64,000 bases of DNA from contig NZ_BLJA01000001.1 in NCBI RefSeq assembly GCF_019972295.1, forward strand, positions 1-64,000, read 5' to 3'. Source of the stretch: Geobacter sp. AOG2 (GTDB lineage Bacteria; Desulfobacterota; Desulfuromonadia; Geobacterales; Pseudopelobacteraceae). The translations under genes were made by a program, and so were the position numbers. The notes beneath the pieces were generated by a model. The model was not told the DNA's origin and did not search any database. It saw only the letters and a list, made by a program, of their open reading frames with translations. Of this stretch, positions 28,285 to 35,738 are shown in pieces (position 1 is the stretch's first letter; each line of letters opens with the position of its first letter).

Positions 28285-29103
28285 CTATTTGTTATAACTG
28301 TGGAGGCCGGGCAGCCACATGTTCACCCCGATAAAGGTAAACAGCATGATCAGAAACCCGGCGATGGAGAGCAGCGCGGCGCGCTTCCCGCGCCAACCGG
28401 TGGTCATGCGGCCGTGCAGAAGAGCGGCGTAGATGAACCAGGTGATCAGCGACCACGTCTCCTTGGGGTCCCAGCTCCAGTATGTGCCCCAGGCCTTTTC
28501 GGCCCAGATGGCGCCCGAGATGATGGCAACCGTCAGGAGCGGAAAACCGATGGTCAGGCTGCGATAGTTGATATCGTCCAGGGTGTCGAGGGAAGGGAGC
28601 TTCTGGAACAGGGCCCCGAATTTCTTTTTCTTGAGAAAATGCTGCTGGATCAGATAGATCACGGCAGCGCCGAAAGCGATGGTGAAGGTCGCATAACTGA
28701 CGAAGGCCATGGTGGTGTGCACCCACAGCCAGCCGCTCTTGAGGGCCGGGTTCAGCTCATGGATGGCCGACGGGAAGGTGCTGGAGGCGATGATCATGAG
28801 CAGCGCCAGGGGGATGACGAACGAGCCCAGGACGGCGATCTTGTACTTGCGCACGAAGAGCAGGAAGGCCCCCACAATGACCAGGCTGAAGAAGGAGAGG
28901 GATTCGTGCATGTTGGTGATCGGCAGGTAGCCGGCCGCATTGAAACGATGGATGGTGGAGAGGGAATGGGTCACGAAACCGGCGAAGACCAGCCGGCTCG
29001 CCCAGGTCGCCATCCCCTTCGTCGTATGCAGCAGATAGCCCAGATAGAGCGCTGTGGCGCAGCCGTACAACACCAGGGTGCAATAGAAGAAAATCTGGCT
29101 CAT
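28285..29103 (-). CDS. Cytochrome c biogenesis protein CcsB/CcsA type (HemX-like)
   Basis: 272-residue polytopic membrane protein with about eight helices and the tryptophan-rich heme-handling motif 'WGTYWSWDPKETWSLITW' (about residues 205-222). Conserved His residues occur in 'THSLSTIHR', 'NMHESL' and 'LLHGRM'. In system II cytochrome c maturation this protein carries heme across the membrane with ResB; the related HemX proteins affect HemA level. Its place directly ahead of hemA fits either role. It overlaps the upstream siroheme synthase gene by 4 bases (ATGA). Confidence 0.88.
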   Translation of the reverse strand: MSQIFFYCTLVLYGCATALYLGYLLHTTKGMATWASRLVFAGFVTHSLSTIHRFNAAGYLPITNMHESLSFFSLVIVGAFLLFVRKYKIAVLGSFVIPLALLMIIASSTFPSAIHELNPALKSGWLWVHTTMAFVSYATFTIAFGAAVIYLIQQHFLKKKKFGALFQKLPSLDTLDDINYRSLTIGFPLLTVAIISGAIWAEKAWGTYWSWDPKETWSLITWFIYAALLHGRMTTGWRGKRAALLSIAGFLIMLFTFIGVNMWLPGLHSYNK

Positions 29104-29693
29104 GAAATGTCCTTGCGTGCGGAAAGCTCGGCGACCAGGCGTCTCGCCATCGTGCGTAAAAGCGTCTTATTGTATGTGGTGCCATTCCCTTCCGTCAATA
29201 GCTTTTCTCGCTCCGCAGCCAGTTGTTCCACAAGTCCGGCGTAATCATTACCGATCATCCCGGCGATGGCGTCGCGGACCTCGGCGGCAAGGGCCGGGCA
29301 ACGGCCGCCCGTCGAGACGGAGATCTCGAGCGCTCCCCGCCGCAAGATCGCGGGGAAATGGCAGTCTCCCGCTTCCGGCCGGTCGGCGACGGCCACGAGG
29401 ATGCCTTTCTCCCCCGCCTCAGCGGCTACCCGCCGGTTCACGGCGGCGTCATCCGTCGCCGCCACCACCAGCGCAATGCCGTCCAGGTCGGCGGCCTCAT
29501 AACAACCGATCCGTACCGTCACGGCGCCGGCCGCCTCCTGCTCGCGGATTTCGGGCAGCACTGCCGGGGCAACGACCCGGACGCCGGCCCCCGCCTCGCG
29601 CAATACCCGCAACTTGCGGGCGGCAACCGCGCCGCCCCCCACGATCAGGGCGGTCCGTTTCCGCATATCTATGTTCAGGGCAAGGTGCGGCAT
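29100..29693 (-). CDS. Precorrin-2 dehydrogenase / sirohydrochlorin ferrochelatase (siroheme synthase N-domain)
   Basis: 197 residues corresponding to the CysG N-terminal half (Met8p-like): 'ALNIDMRKRTALIVGGGAVA' with a GGGxxA NAD-binding loop, 'VVAATDDAAVNRRVAAEA', 'VADRPEAGDCHFPAILRRG' with the catalytic Asp, and 'ISVSTGGRCPALAAEVRD'. It oxidises precorrin-2, made by the CobA domain encoded 5 kb away in the same cluster, and inserts iron to give siroheme. The open frame extends to 29801, but the family start MPHLALNIDM at 29693 is preferred, with GGAAGAAAG just upstream. First gene of the tetrapyrrole run. Confidence 0.88.
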   Translation of the reverse strand: MPHLALNIDMRKRTALIVGGGAVAARKLRVLREAGAGVRVVAPAVLPEIREQEAAGAVTVRIGCYEAADLDGIALVVAATDDAAVNRRVAAEAGEKGILVAVADRPEAGDCHFPAILRRGALEISVSTGGRCPALAAEVRDAIAGMIGNDYAGLVEQLAAEREKLLTEGNGTTYNKTLLRTMARRLVAELSARKDIS

Positions 29694-29848
29694 GAGACTT
29701 TCTTCCGGGAAACGCCCCCGGCCCCCCTCGCTCATTGGGACAGGTTGCCGGTACGGCCGGAGACAACGGTCGATTTTGATCGGAAAGTTGACAACATACA
29801 ACCTTTGGTCCCGTAATTCAATAAATGGGATATATTCTGAGTTTATTC

Positions 29849-29876
29849 TTGATTTTTTCCCCGGCTAGTATATGAT
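29849..29876 (+). promoter_or_regulatory. Sigma-70-type promoter for the thioredoxin gene
   Basis: TTGATT (29849-29854), a 16-base spacer and TATGAT (29871-29876). It ends about 38 bases ahead of the thioredoxin start, which is preceded by AAAAGGAG. Confidence 0.5.
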
Positions 29877-29913
29877 TTTTTACATATGAACTCATCAAAA
29901 GGAGATGCTTTTT

Positions 29914-30243
29914 ATGTCCAGTGAAAAGGTAATTGCATTCACCGACGCTAATTTCGAGCGCGAGGTGATCCAGTCCGATACTCCCGTGCTCGTTGACTTC
30001 TGGGCAACATGGTGCGCCCCCTGCAAGGCTATCTCTCCGCTTGTGGATGCCGTTGCCGACGAATATGCCGGCAAGGTCAAGGTAGGCAAGGTCAATGTGG
30101 ACGAGAACCAGGCCACACCGGGTAAATACGGCGTGCGCGGCATTCCCACCATCATCCTGTTCAAGGGCGGCGTCGTCGTCGACCAGATCGTCGGGGCGGT
30201 TCCCAAATCGCAGCTGGATGCCCTGATCGCCAAGGCGCTCTAA
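29914..30243 (+). CDS. trxA: Thioredoxin
   Basis: 109-residue cytoplasmic disulfide reductase with active site WCAPC (about 31-35) in 'VLVDFWATWCAPCKAISP', the cis-proline loop 'GVRGIPTIILFKGG' and 'QLDALIAKAL' at the end. The ribosome site AAAAGGAG spaces correctly to the ATG at 29914 (MSSEKVIAF); an in-frame ATG at 29905 sits directly on the ribosome site and is unlikely. A TlpA-like exported protein follows after 6 bases, giving a two-gene thiol-redox unit. The gene symbol is by similarity only; other thioredoxins may exist elsewhere. Confidence 0.9.
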   Translation: MSSEKVIAFTDANFEREVIQSDTPVLVDFWATWCAPCKAISPLVDAVADEYAGKVKVGKVNVDENQATPGKYGVRGIPTIILFKGGVVVDQIVGAVPKSQLDALIAKAL

Positions 30244-30249
30244 CTTACC

Positions 30250-30768
30250 ATGAAACGTATCAGGCCAACCCGTCGGCTTGTCGCAAGCCTCGCCCTGGCA
30301 GGACTCATAGCCCTCCTGCCGGCCCAACTCCTGGCGTTGCCCCGCAAAGGGCAGCCGGCGCCCGCATTCAAGGTGGTCACCACGTCGGGACAGGCGGTAT
30401 CCCTGAGTAACTATCAGGGCTACGTGCTGGTGGTCGACTTCTTTGCCACGTGGTGCGAGCCCTGCCGTATGTCCATCCCCCACCTGGTGAAGATGAACCA
30501 GAAATACGGGAAACAGGGGCTGCAGATCCTGGGCCTGAGCGCCGACGAGGATGGGCCGCTCGTCGTCAAGTCGTTTGCCGCGGAACATCACATGAATTAT
30601 CCCGTCGCCCTGGCGGGTGATACGACGGAAGATTTTGGCGTCCGCTCGGTTCCGGTCATGATCGTCATCGATAAAAAAGGCAAGGTTTCCGAGGTATTCA
30701 GAGGATTCTCCGACGAAATCGCCGATTCCATGGAGTCGTTGATCAAAAAGCTGCTGGCCGAGAAATAG
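30250..30768 (+). CDS. TlpA/ResA-like exported thioredoxin-fold protein
   Basis: 172 residues with a Sec signal (hydrophobic 11-29, cleavage probably near QLLA-LPRKG) and a TlpA/ResA-type domain: 'GQPAPAFKVVTTSGQAVSL', active site 'VDFFATWCEPCRMSIPHL' (WCEPC) and 'FGVRSVPVMIVIDKKGKV'. It is expected to act in the periplasm as a thiol-disulfide reductant, for instance for apocytochrome c, which would fit the ccsB gene nearby (inference). It lies 6 bases after the thioredoxin gene, and its last 26 bases overlap the convergent truA. Confidence 0.87.
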   Translation: MKRIRPTRRLVASLALAGLIALLPAQLLALPRKGQPAPAFKVVTTSGQAVSLSNYQGYVLVVDFFATWCEPCRMSIPHLVKMNQKYGKQGLQILGLSADEDGPLVVKSFAAEHHMNYPVALAGDTTEDFGVRSVPVMIVIDKKGKVSEVFRGFSDEIADSMESLIKKLLAEK

Positions 30769-31531
30769 GCAGCTCTTCGCCCTTGCCGTCATCCGGGGGG
30801 TAAAAGACCTCCATCAGGCAGAGTCCACAGGCCGGCGCCGTAACGCCGGCCTTTTTTCTGTCCCGGTTCTGCAGCAGCCATGCGATATGATCCGGCGCAA
30901 AACGCCCTTTCCCCACGTCAACCACGGTTCCCACCATGATCCTGATCATGTTTTTCAGGAATCCTTCACCGACCACGTCAATGAAGATGAAGTCGTCTTC
31001 CCGGCTCATGGCAACGGAGTCGATCCTCCGCACCGTTGTCCGGGATACGCAATTGGAAGCCCGGAACGCCGCAAAGTCATGCCGTCCCGTGAATGCGGAC
31101 AGGGCCGCCTCCATGGCGGCCAGGTCGAGCTGGTCCTTAACGTGCCAGGCGTGGAAACGGTGCAGCGGCGAACGCACCGGGGAGACGCGGATGGTGTAGC
31201 GGTAGTGTTTGGCCAGGGCATCTTTGATCGGCTTGAAACCGGCCCGGACCTCTACGGCGTCGATGATGGCGATGTCGTCCGGCAGAAACCGGTTGGTGCC
31301 CTCGACGAATGCGCGCAGGGGCAGGTCCCGGTGCGTCGCAAAGGCGGCCGCCATGCCGCGGGCATGCACGCCGGCGTCGGTCCGCCCCGACGAACGCAGC
31401 CGCACCGCCTCTCCAAGCAGGCGCTCCAGGGCCTCCTCGATGACCTGCTGGACCGCCAGGCCGTTGGGCTGTATCTGCCAGCCGGAATAACGGGTGCCGT
31501 CGTACTCTATGGTCAGCTTGATGGTCCGCAT
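30743..31531 (-). CDS. truA: tRNA pseudouridine synthase A
   Basis: 262-residue enzyme forming pseudouridine at positions 38-40 of the tRNA anticodon arm. Catalytic Asp in 'RLRSSGRTDAGVHARGM', 'TIEYDGTRYSGWQIQPN' at the N-terminus, 'DFAAFRAS', and 'GFLKNMIRIMVGTVVDVG'. The start MRTIKLTIEYDG (31531) is one base past the hslO stop, so the frame extending to 31579 is not used. Near its 3' end the DNA carries a strong plus-strand terminator hairpin (30830-30857). Confidence 0.95.
   Translation of the reverse strand: MRTIKLTIEYDGTRYSGWQIQPNGLAVQQVIEEALERLLGEAVRLRSSGRTDAGVHARGMAAAFATHRDLPLRAFVEGTNRFLPDDIAIIDAVEVRAGFKPIKDALAKHYRYTIRVSPVRSPLHRFHAWHVKDQLDLAAMEAALSAFTGRHDFAAFRASNCVSRTTVRRIDSVAMSREDDFIFIDVVGEGFLKNMIRIMVGTVVDVGKGRFAPDHIAWLLQNRDRKKAGVTAPACGLCLMEVFYPPDDGKGEELPISRPAAF
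30830..30857 (+). terminator. Intrinsic terminator for the trx-tlpA unit, embedded in truA
   Basis: Perfect GGCCGGCG / CGCCGGCC stem with a 6-base loop followed by six T on the plus strand, 62 bases after the TlpA-like stop codon. It lies wholly within the coding sequence of the convergent truA (codons for KKAGVTAPA). Confidence 0.75.
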
Positions 31532-31532
31532 G

Positions 31533-32426
31533 TCAGCAGGTGCCGGCAGGTGTGCGTGACAATGCCGCAAGCGCCGCAAGCTCGGCCTCGTCGAAACGGT
31601 ACCCCTTCCGGCAGAACTCGCAGGTCACGTCGGCTCCGCGCTCCTTCTCACGCATGTCGTCGATTTCATCCGGCCCCAGGGTCAAAAGGGCGCGCTCGAC
31701 CTTGTCCCTGCTGCAGCCGCACCGGAAGAACACCTCGCGGGTCTCCAGCAGGTTGTAGGCGATGCCCTCGAACAGGCGGCTCATGATCGCCTCGCCTCCC
31801 CCCTCCTGCAAAAGCCCGGAAAGCGGCGGCAGCTCCGCGATCCTCCGCATCATTTCATCGATCTCGGCGGTATCGGCCTTGGGCAGCGCCTGCACCAGGA
31901 AACCGCCGCACAGGGAGATGCCGCCCCCTTCATCCAGCGAGGCGCTGAGGCCGACCGCCGACGGGACCTGTTCGGAGTCGGTCAGGTAGTAGGCCAGGTC
32001 GTCGCCGATCTCGCTGGTGCGCAGTTGCACCATGCCCTGGTACGGCTCGCCCCCCATTCCCAGATCCTTTGAGACCGTGAGAAACCCCGCATGACCCAAC
32101 ACCCCCGGGACATTCCATTTTCCGCCCAGCGGTTCGGCCTCGGCGGCGGGGTCGCCGACGCATCCCCGTACCGCTCCGTCCCAATCCGCCTCGATGATCA
32201 TCTTGCGCATGGGGCCGTTGCCTTCGAACTTGAGGGCCGTTCTCTGGCCCGGCTTGAGCAGGGCGCCCAACAGTGCGCCGCCGGCCAGCCCGCGGCCCAG
32301 GGCCACGCTCGCCGTGGCTGAAGCCTGCTGCAACGAGCATATTTCGCGGGCGAGACCGCCGACGCTGGCGGCCAGTACGCGTATTCCGCCCGAGGCGCTC
32401 AGGGCGCGGATGATGGTATCTGCCAT
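31533..32426 (-). CDS. hslO: Redox-regulated chaperone Hsp33
   Basis: 297-residue cytoplasmic holdase activated by oxidative unfolding. The C-terminal zinc-binding cysteines are present as CGC ('FFRCGCSRDKVERAL') and CxxC ('VTCEFCRKGYRFDE'). The N-terminal domain includes 'GRGLAGGALLGALLKPGQR' and 'GNGPMRKMIIEADWDGAVRG'. AAAGGAG ahead of ATG 32426 (MADTIIRAL) sets the start, ten codons inside the longest frame. It precedes truA by one base. Confidence 0.95.
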   Translation of the reverse strand: MADTIIRALSASGGIRVLAASVGGLAREICSLQQASATASVALGRGLAGGALLGALLKPGQRTALKFEGNGPMRKMIIEADWDGAVRGCVGDPAAEAEPLGGKWNVPGVLGHAGFLTVSKDLGMGGEPYQGMVQLRTSEIGDDLAYYLTDSEQVPSAVGLSASLDEGGGISLCGGFLVQALPKADTAEIDEMMRRIAELPPLSGLLQEGGGEAIMSRLFEGIAYNLLETREVFFRCGCSRDKVERALLTLGPDEIDDMREKERGADVTCEFCRKGYRFDEAELAALAALSRTPAGTC

Positions 32427-32534
32427 GGTATAGCTCTCCTTTTCGATCTCTTCCAAGGGTACAAGTTCCCGCCAGTGGCGGCAACCCTATTTTATGAGAA
32501 CCCCTCCTCGCCTGACCGCTGCCCGGGGGTGCAA

Positions 32535-32798
32535 TCATTTCGTGCCCAGCTTGCGTTCGAGCCGCTCCATGACCTCTTTTACCGTGCCGGGGATATCGTC
32601 TCCATGCACGGTAAAAAAGAAATACCGGCCGGCGTGGTTGGACCAGTCCAGGTCTTCCACCGGGAGCGGTTCCAAGAGGGACGCCATCTGCTCATAGGAT
32701 ATGAACGGGTCGCCATCGGGCCACTTCCGGTCCAGCTTTGCCTGTTGGGCATCCGTCAGGGGTATCCTGTAGGTTATGGAATAGACCTCGGCCTTCAT
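32535..32798 (-). CDS. Small conserved-looking protein of unknown function
   Basis: 87 residues, soluble, mixed charge, with 'RKWPDGDPFISYEQMASLL', 'VEDLDWSNHAGRYFFFTVHG' and a helical C-terminus. No signal peptide or membrane helix. The ribosome site AAAGGAGG (32811-32818) directly abuts the end of repeat copy R3, so its upstream control region consists largely of the repeat. It lies upstream of hslO in the same direction (108-base gap). I do not recognise a family. Confidence 0.6.
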   Translation of the reverse strand: MKAEVYSITYRIPLTDAQQAKLDRKWPDGDPFISYEQMASLLEPLPVEDLDWSNHAGRYFFFTVHGDDIPGTVKEVMERLERKLGTK

Positions 32799-32821
32799 GA
32801 CCTCGCAGCCCCTCCTTTAAG

Positions 32822-32980
32822 AGGTTGTTGAAAAACAGTCATCTTAGCGCCTATCGGCGTCCCGCAAGACGGGATGACTACGCTATGGCTCCGTCACCGA
32901 TAATTATGCTCACGCATAATTATACGCCGCACGAAAGGGCCTTCTGCGGATGCGACGATCTGACTATTTTTGAACAACCT
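32822..32980 (-). repeat. Interspersed inverted-repeat element, copy R3 (long arm, no GTAGC core)
   Basis: 159 bp in inverse orientation to R1: AGGTTGTTGAAAAACAGTC at 32822 and GACTATTTTTGAACAACCT ending 32980. It contains the palindrome ATAATTATGC/GCATAATTAT and the 'gcgcctatcggcgtcccgc...gacgggatgac' arm, but lacks the GTAGCAGCGCTACG core seen in R1, R2 and R4. Confidence 0.85.
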
Positions 32981-33027
32981 GCGCTTTTCGACAGCCTGTT
33001 AAGCGTCGCTGCGTCTTGCCCGGATGA

Positions 33028-35091
33028 TCAGGGCCGCACATCGACCGCAACGCCCGCGAAGGGAGCGGTAGTGGTTCCTTTTCGCCGGTTTGCCCCATCG
33101 GCAAAAACCAGGTAACTGTATTTCCCGTAGTGGGTGATCTTGGGCGCGTACTGCGCGGCCGCCGTTTCGGACAACGGCTGGAAAAGCGCCGCAACCCGTC
33201 CGGAGGCGGAGCCCCGCTGCATCACCAGCATGAGCAGGCCGTCGTTGGCGGAATACGTCGCCCCGCCAACGGCGAACGCGGTGGCGGCGCTGTCGATCCC
33301 CTCGGGAAGCGGAGGCAGGCGCGAACGATCGCGCGGCACTCCGCAGAAAACAAGGTCGTTTCGGGCTGCTTCTTTCTCCTCCAGTTGGGCCTCGTTTATG
33401 ATCCTCGCCCCCCCTTGGGAAAGAGACGCCAGGAAATCCTTGAAGGTCTCGCTGCGCGCGCGGCAGTTTTCCGTCATGACGCCTATGAGCTGCGACGAGC
33501 CCTTGATGCTGTTGACGGTCGCGGGGATCTCGCCGGGGGCAAGGATGCGGAAGATACCGGCTTCCGGGTCCAAAAGCAACCGTTTCGGGGCATCGGTGCT
33601 CGAAATGGTAAACCGGGTCCGCTCGTGGAGGACCGGCACCACCTCCCCGCTCCGGGCGCCCGCCGTCTCCAGGCGAAGCGGTACGCCCAACCGGAAGAGC
33701 GGCGGGGTCTGCACGATCATGCCGGAAACGGTCCACCCCCCGGCGTCGCGACGGGTGGTCACCTCCGCCAGGGAGAGGCGCGGACCGCCGGGCCGGGCAA
33801 GCCACTGCTCCATGAAGGCGGAGAGGTCCCGTCCGGCACTCTTGGAGAAGGCGCGGACAAGGTCGCTCCAGGAGGCCGACCGGTAGAGACGGTCGCGGCA
33901 GACCTGCCGCAGCGCGGCAAAGAAGGCGTGATCGCCGATCATGGAGCGGACCATGTGGAACACCATGGCCCCCTTGCCGTAGCCTATGGCCCGGGAGGCC
34001 GGGTCGCTGCGGCTTGCGAAGGCGCTCAGCGGAAAATCGCTTGCCGGCGTCACGAGGGACGCGTAGTCGATGAGGAGTTGCCGGCGGTACTCCTCGGCCG
34101 CGGAGCGCCGTTCCTTCAGGAGGTAATCGGCCAGATAGGTGACCAGTCCCTCGCACCAATTCCCCTCGCGCTGATCCACGTCTACCCCGTTGCCCCACCA
34201 GGAATGGGCGATCTCGTGGGGGAGGCTGGTGTCGATGATGAAGGGAAGCCGGATCACCGACCCGCCGAGCAGGGTGAAGGAAGGCAAACCGTAACCGGTG
34301 GGAAAAAAATTCTCGACCACGGCGAACTTTTCGAACGGATAGGGCCCGAAGAGATCGCGGTAAAATTTCAGGTACCTGGCGACGGCATCCAGATAGCGGG
34401 GCGCCATGGGGGCGTTGTCCCGGTAGAAGTACGTGTAGATATCGATACCTTCCACGCTCCCCTGCTCGACCCGGTAGGGGCCTGCGCACAGGGTGAGCAC
34501 GCCTATGGGCCGCGCCTCTTCCCACCGGGAGCGGGTGACGGCTCCGGTCGTCTCCCGGAGGGTCCTTTTCCCGGCTGTCACGGCCTCGATGCCGGCGGGG
34601 GCCGAGATACTGACGGAGCGGTGCTTCGGGACCTGCGACGGGACCGGGTACCAGAAGGCGCCACCCCCCAGAAAGGTTCCTTCCCGCGTAATGGCGCCAT
34701 TCACCCCGTAGCTTGGGTCCTCACCGGCGGCAGGCGCGTGCGAGACTTGATCGTTGAAGGTGGCGCGGTAGGAAACGGTGACCGGGAGGGCCTTCTCCCC
34801 GGCGGGCAGATCGAGGGAGAGGATGCCGCCGGTAAAGGAAAAGGCGCTCCTGCTGCCGGCTATCGTGACGGACTCTATCCGTGACGTCCCGGAGAGCCTG
34901 AGCGCTACGCTCCCGGTGCCGGCGGCAAAGGTGACCGTACTCTCGCCCACCAGGGAATGGCTCTCGGGCTGGAGGGTCACGGCGATGTCCTGCCGCTCCA
35001 CCACCGGTCCGGTCCCGTCCGCCCAAGCCACACCGGCCAGGAAGAATACCGCAAAAGCCGCTGCCGCCCGCACCCCCGCATACCTCATCAT
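33028..35091 (-). CDS. M1-family (gluzincin) peptidase-like exported protein
   Basis: 687 residues with a signal peptide (about 1-24, ending GVAWA). The zinc site HEIAHSWWGN with a downstream Glu in 'NWCEGLVTYLADYLL' is the HExxH-x18-E pattern of M1 aminopeptidases, and 'GYGLPSFTLLGGSVIRLP' precedes it as in that family. The GAMEN exopeptidase motif is not clear, so substrate preference is open. The C-terminal part ('LIGVMTENCRARSETFKDFL' onward) is not a standard M1 region and may be a separate domain. The start at 35091 follows GGGAGGT; the frame upstream to 35283 lacks support. A periplasmic or surface location is inferred from the signal. Confidence 0.82.
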   Translation of the reverse strand: MMRYAGVRAAAAFAVFFLAGVAWADGTGPVVERQDIAVTLQPESHSLVGESTVTFAAGTGSVALRLSGTSRIESVTIAGSRSAFSFTGGILSLDLPAGEKALPVTVSYRATFNDQVSHAPAAGEDPSYGVNGAITREGTFLGGGAFWYPVPSQVPKHRSVSISAPAGIEAVTAGKRTLRETTGAVTRSRWEEARPIGVLTLCAGPYRVEQGSVEGIDIYTYFYRDNAPMAPRYLDAVARYLKFYRDLFGPYPFEKFAVVENFFPTGYGLPSFTLLGGSVIRLPFIIDTSLPHEIAHSWWGNGVDVDQREGNWCEGLVTYLADYLLKERRSAAEEYRRQLLIDYASLVTPASDFPLSAFASRSDPASRAIGYGKGAMVFHMVRSMIGDHAFFAALRQVCRDRLYRSASWSDLVRAFSKSAGRDLSAFMEQWLARPGGPRLSLAEVTTRRDAGGWTVSGMIVQTPPLFRLGVPLRLETAGARSGEVVPVLHERTRFTISSTDAPKRLLLDPEAGIFRILAPGEIPATVNSIKGSSQLIGVMTENCRARSETFKDFLASLSQGGARIINEAQLEEKEAARNDLVFCGVPRDRSRLPPLPEGIDSAATAFAVGGATYSANDGLLMLVMQRGSASGRVAALFQPLSETAAAQYAPKITHYGKYSYLVFADGANRRKGTTTAPFAGVAVDVRP

Positions 35092-35338
35092 CCCGCACCT
35101 CCCGCCCCAATACCGACATGCCGTCCTGAAAAATATACACCCCCCTGAGGTGGATAAAAACAGGAAAAACGCCGCCGACAGGGGCGCCGGCATCGTTTTG
35201 GGCCTGCCCGGGTGTATATGGCTCCCATACATCTGCGGGGGAGCGACGGCCCCACATCCCGGGCAGCAGGTTCTTATCATCAATTTAATCTAATTATATC
35301 GAGATGTTAAGCATAACAGTCGAGATAGCCCGCCGTTA

Positions 35339-35353
35339 TGGCACGCTCGATGC
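35339..35353 (+). promoter_or_regulatory. Sigma-54 (RpoN) promoter candidate
   Basis: TGGCACG (35339-35345), four bases, then ATGC (35350-35353). Both invariant dinucleotides (GG at -24, GC at -12) are present at exact RpoN spacing. It lies about 50 bases before the ATG of the 73-residue membrane protein. Confidence 0.55.
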
Positions 35354-35402
35354 TATTACTTGGTCAAGAGCCTAACGGATCACCAAATAAAAGGAGGACG
35401 TC

Positions 35403-35624
35403 ATGAAAGCACTCGCCACCATCATCGGAACCATCGCCCCCGCAACCGCATTCGCAGCCTCCACACCGCGCGTCGACGACAGCGGGCTCTTCTCCTGGAT
35501 CTTCCTCGGCTTCTGCGCACTGATAATCCTCGCACAAGCCATGCCGGCCCTCCTGCTCATGTTCGGAATGGCGAAAGGGATGACGGGAGTCGTGAAGGAC
35601 GAATTGAAGGCACACAAAGCCTGA
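35403..35624 (+). CDS. Small membrane protein of unknown function
   Basis: 73 residues. A first hydrophobic stretch (about 3-18, ending AFA) could be a signal peptide or helix; a second strong helix covers about 29-55 (GLFSWIFLGFCALIILAQAM and onward), followed by a basic tail (KDELKAHKA). The ribosome site AAAGGAGG is excellent. The gene stands alone, between a candidate sigma-54 promoter and an intrinsic terminator, divergent from the M1-type peptidase. Family not recognised. Confidence 0.72.
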   Translation: MKALATIIGTIAPATAFAASTPRVDDSGLFSWIFLGFCALIILAQAMPALLLMFGMAKGMTGVVKDELKAHKA

Positions 35625-35664
35625 CCACTCTCAGGGAGGTGAAAATTGAATCAGGGCACACGGT

Positions 35665-35692
35665 AAAGGGGTCGCTCAATGCGGCCCCTTTT
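35665..35692 (+). terminator. Intrinsic terminator after the small membrane protein
   Basis: AAAGGGG-t-CGC / GCG-g-CCCCTTT hairpin with a 5-base loop and a T tail, 41 bases past the stop codon. Confidence 0.7.
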
Positions 35693-35738
35693 GTTGTTTC
35701 AATGAAGCGGGCGAAAAGGTTGCCCGCCGCCGGTCGCG

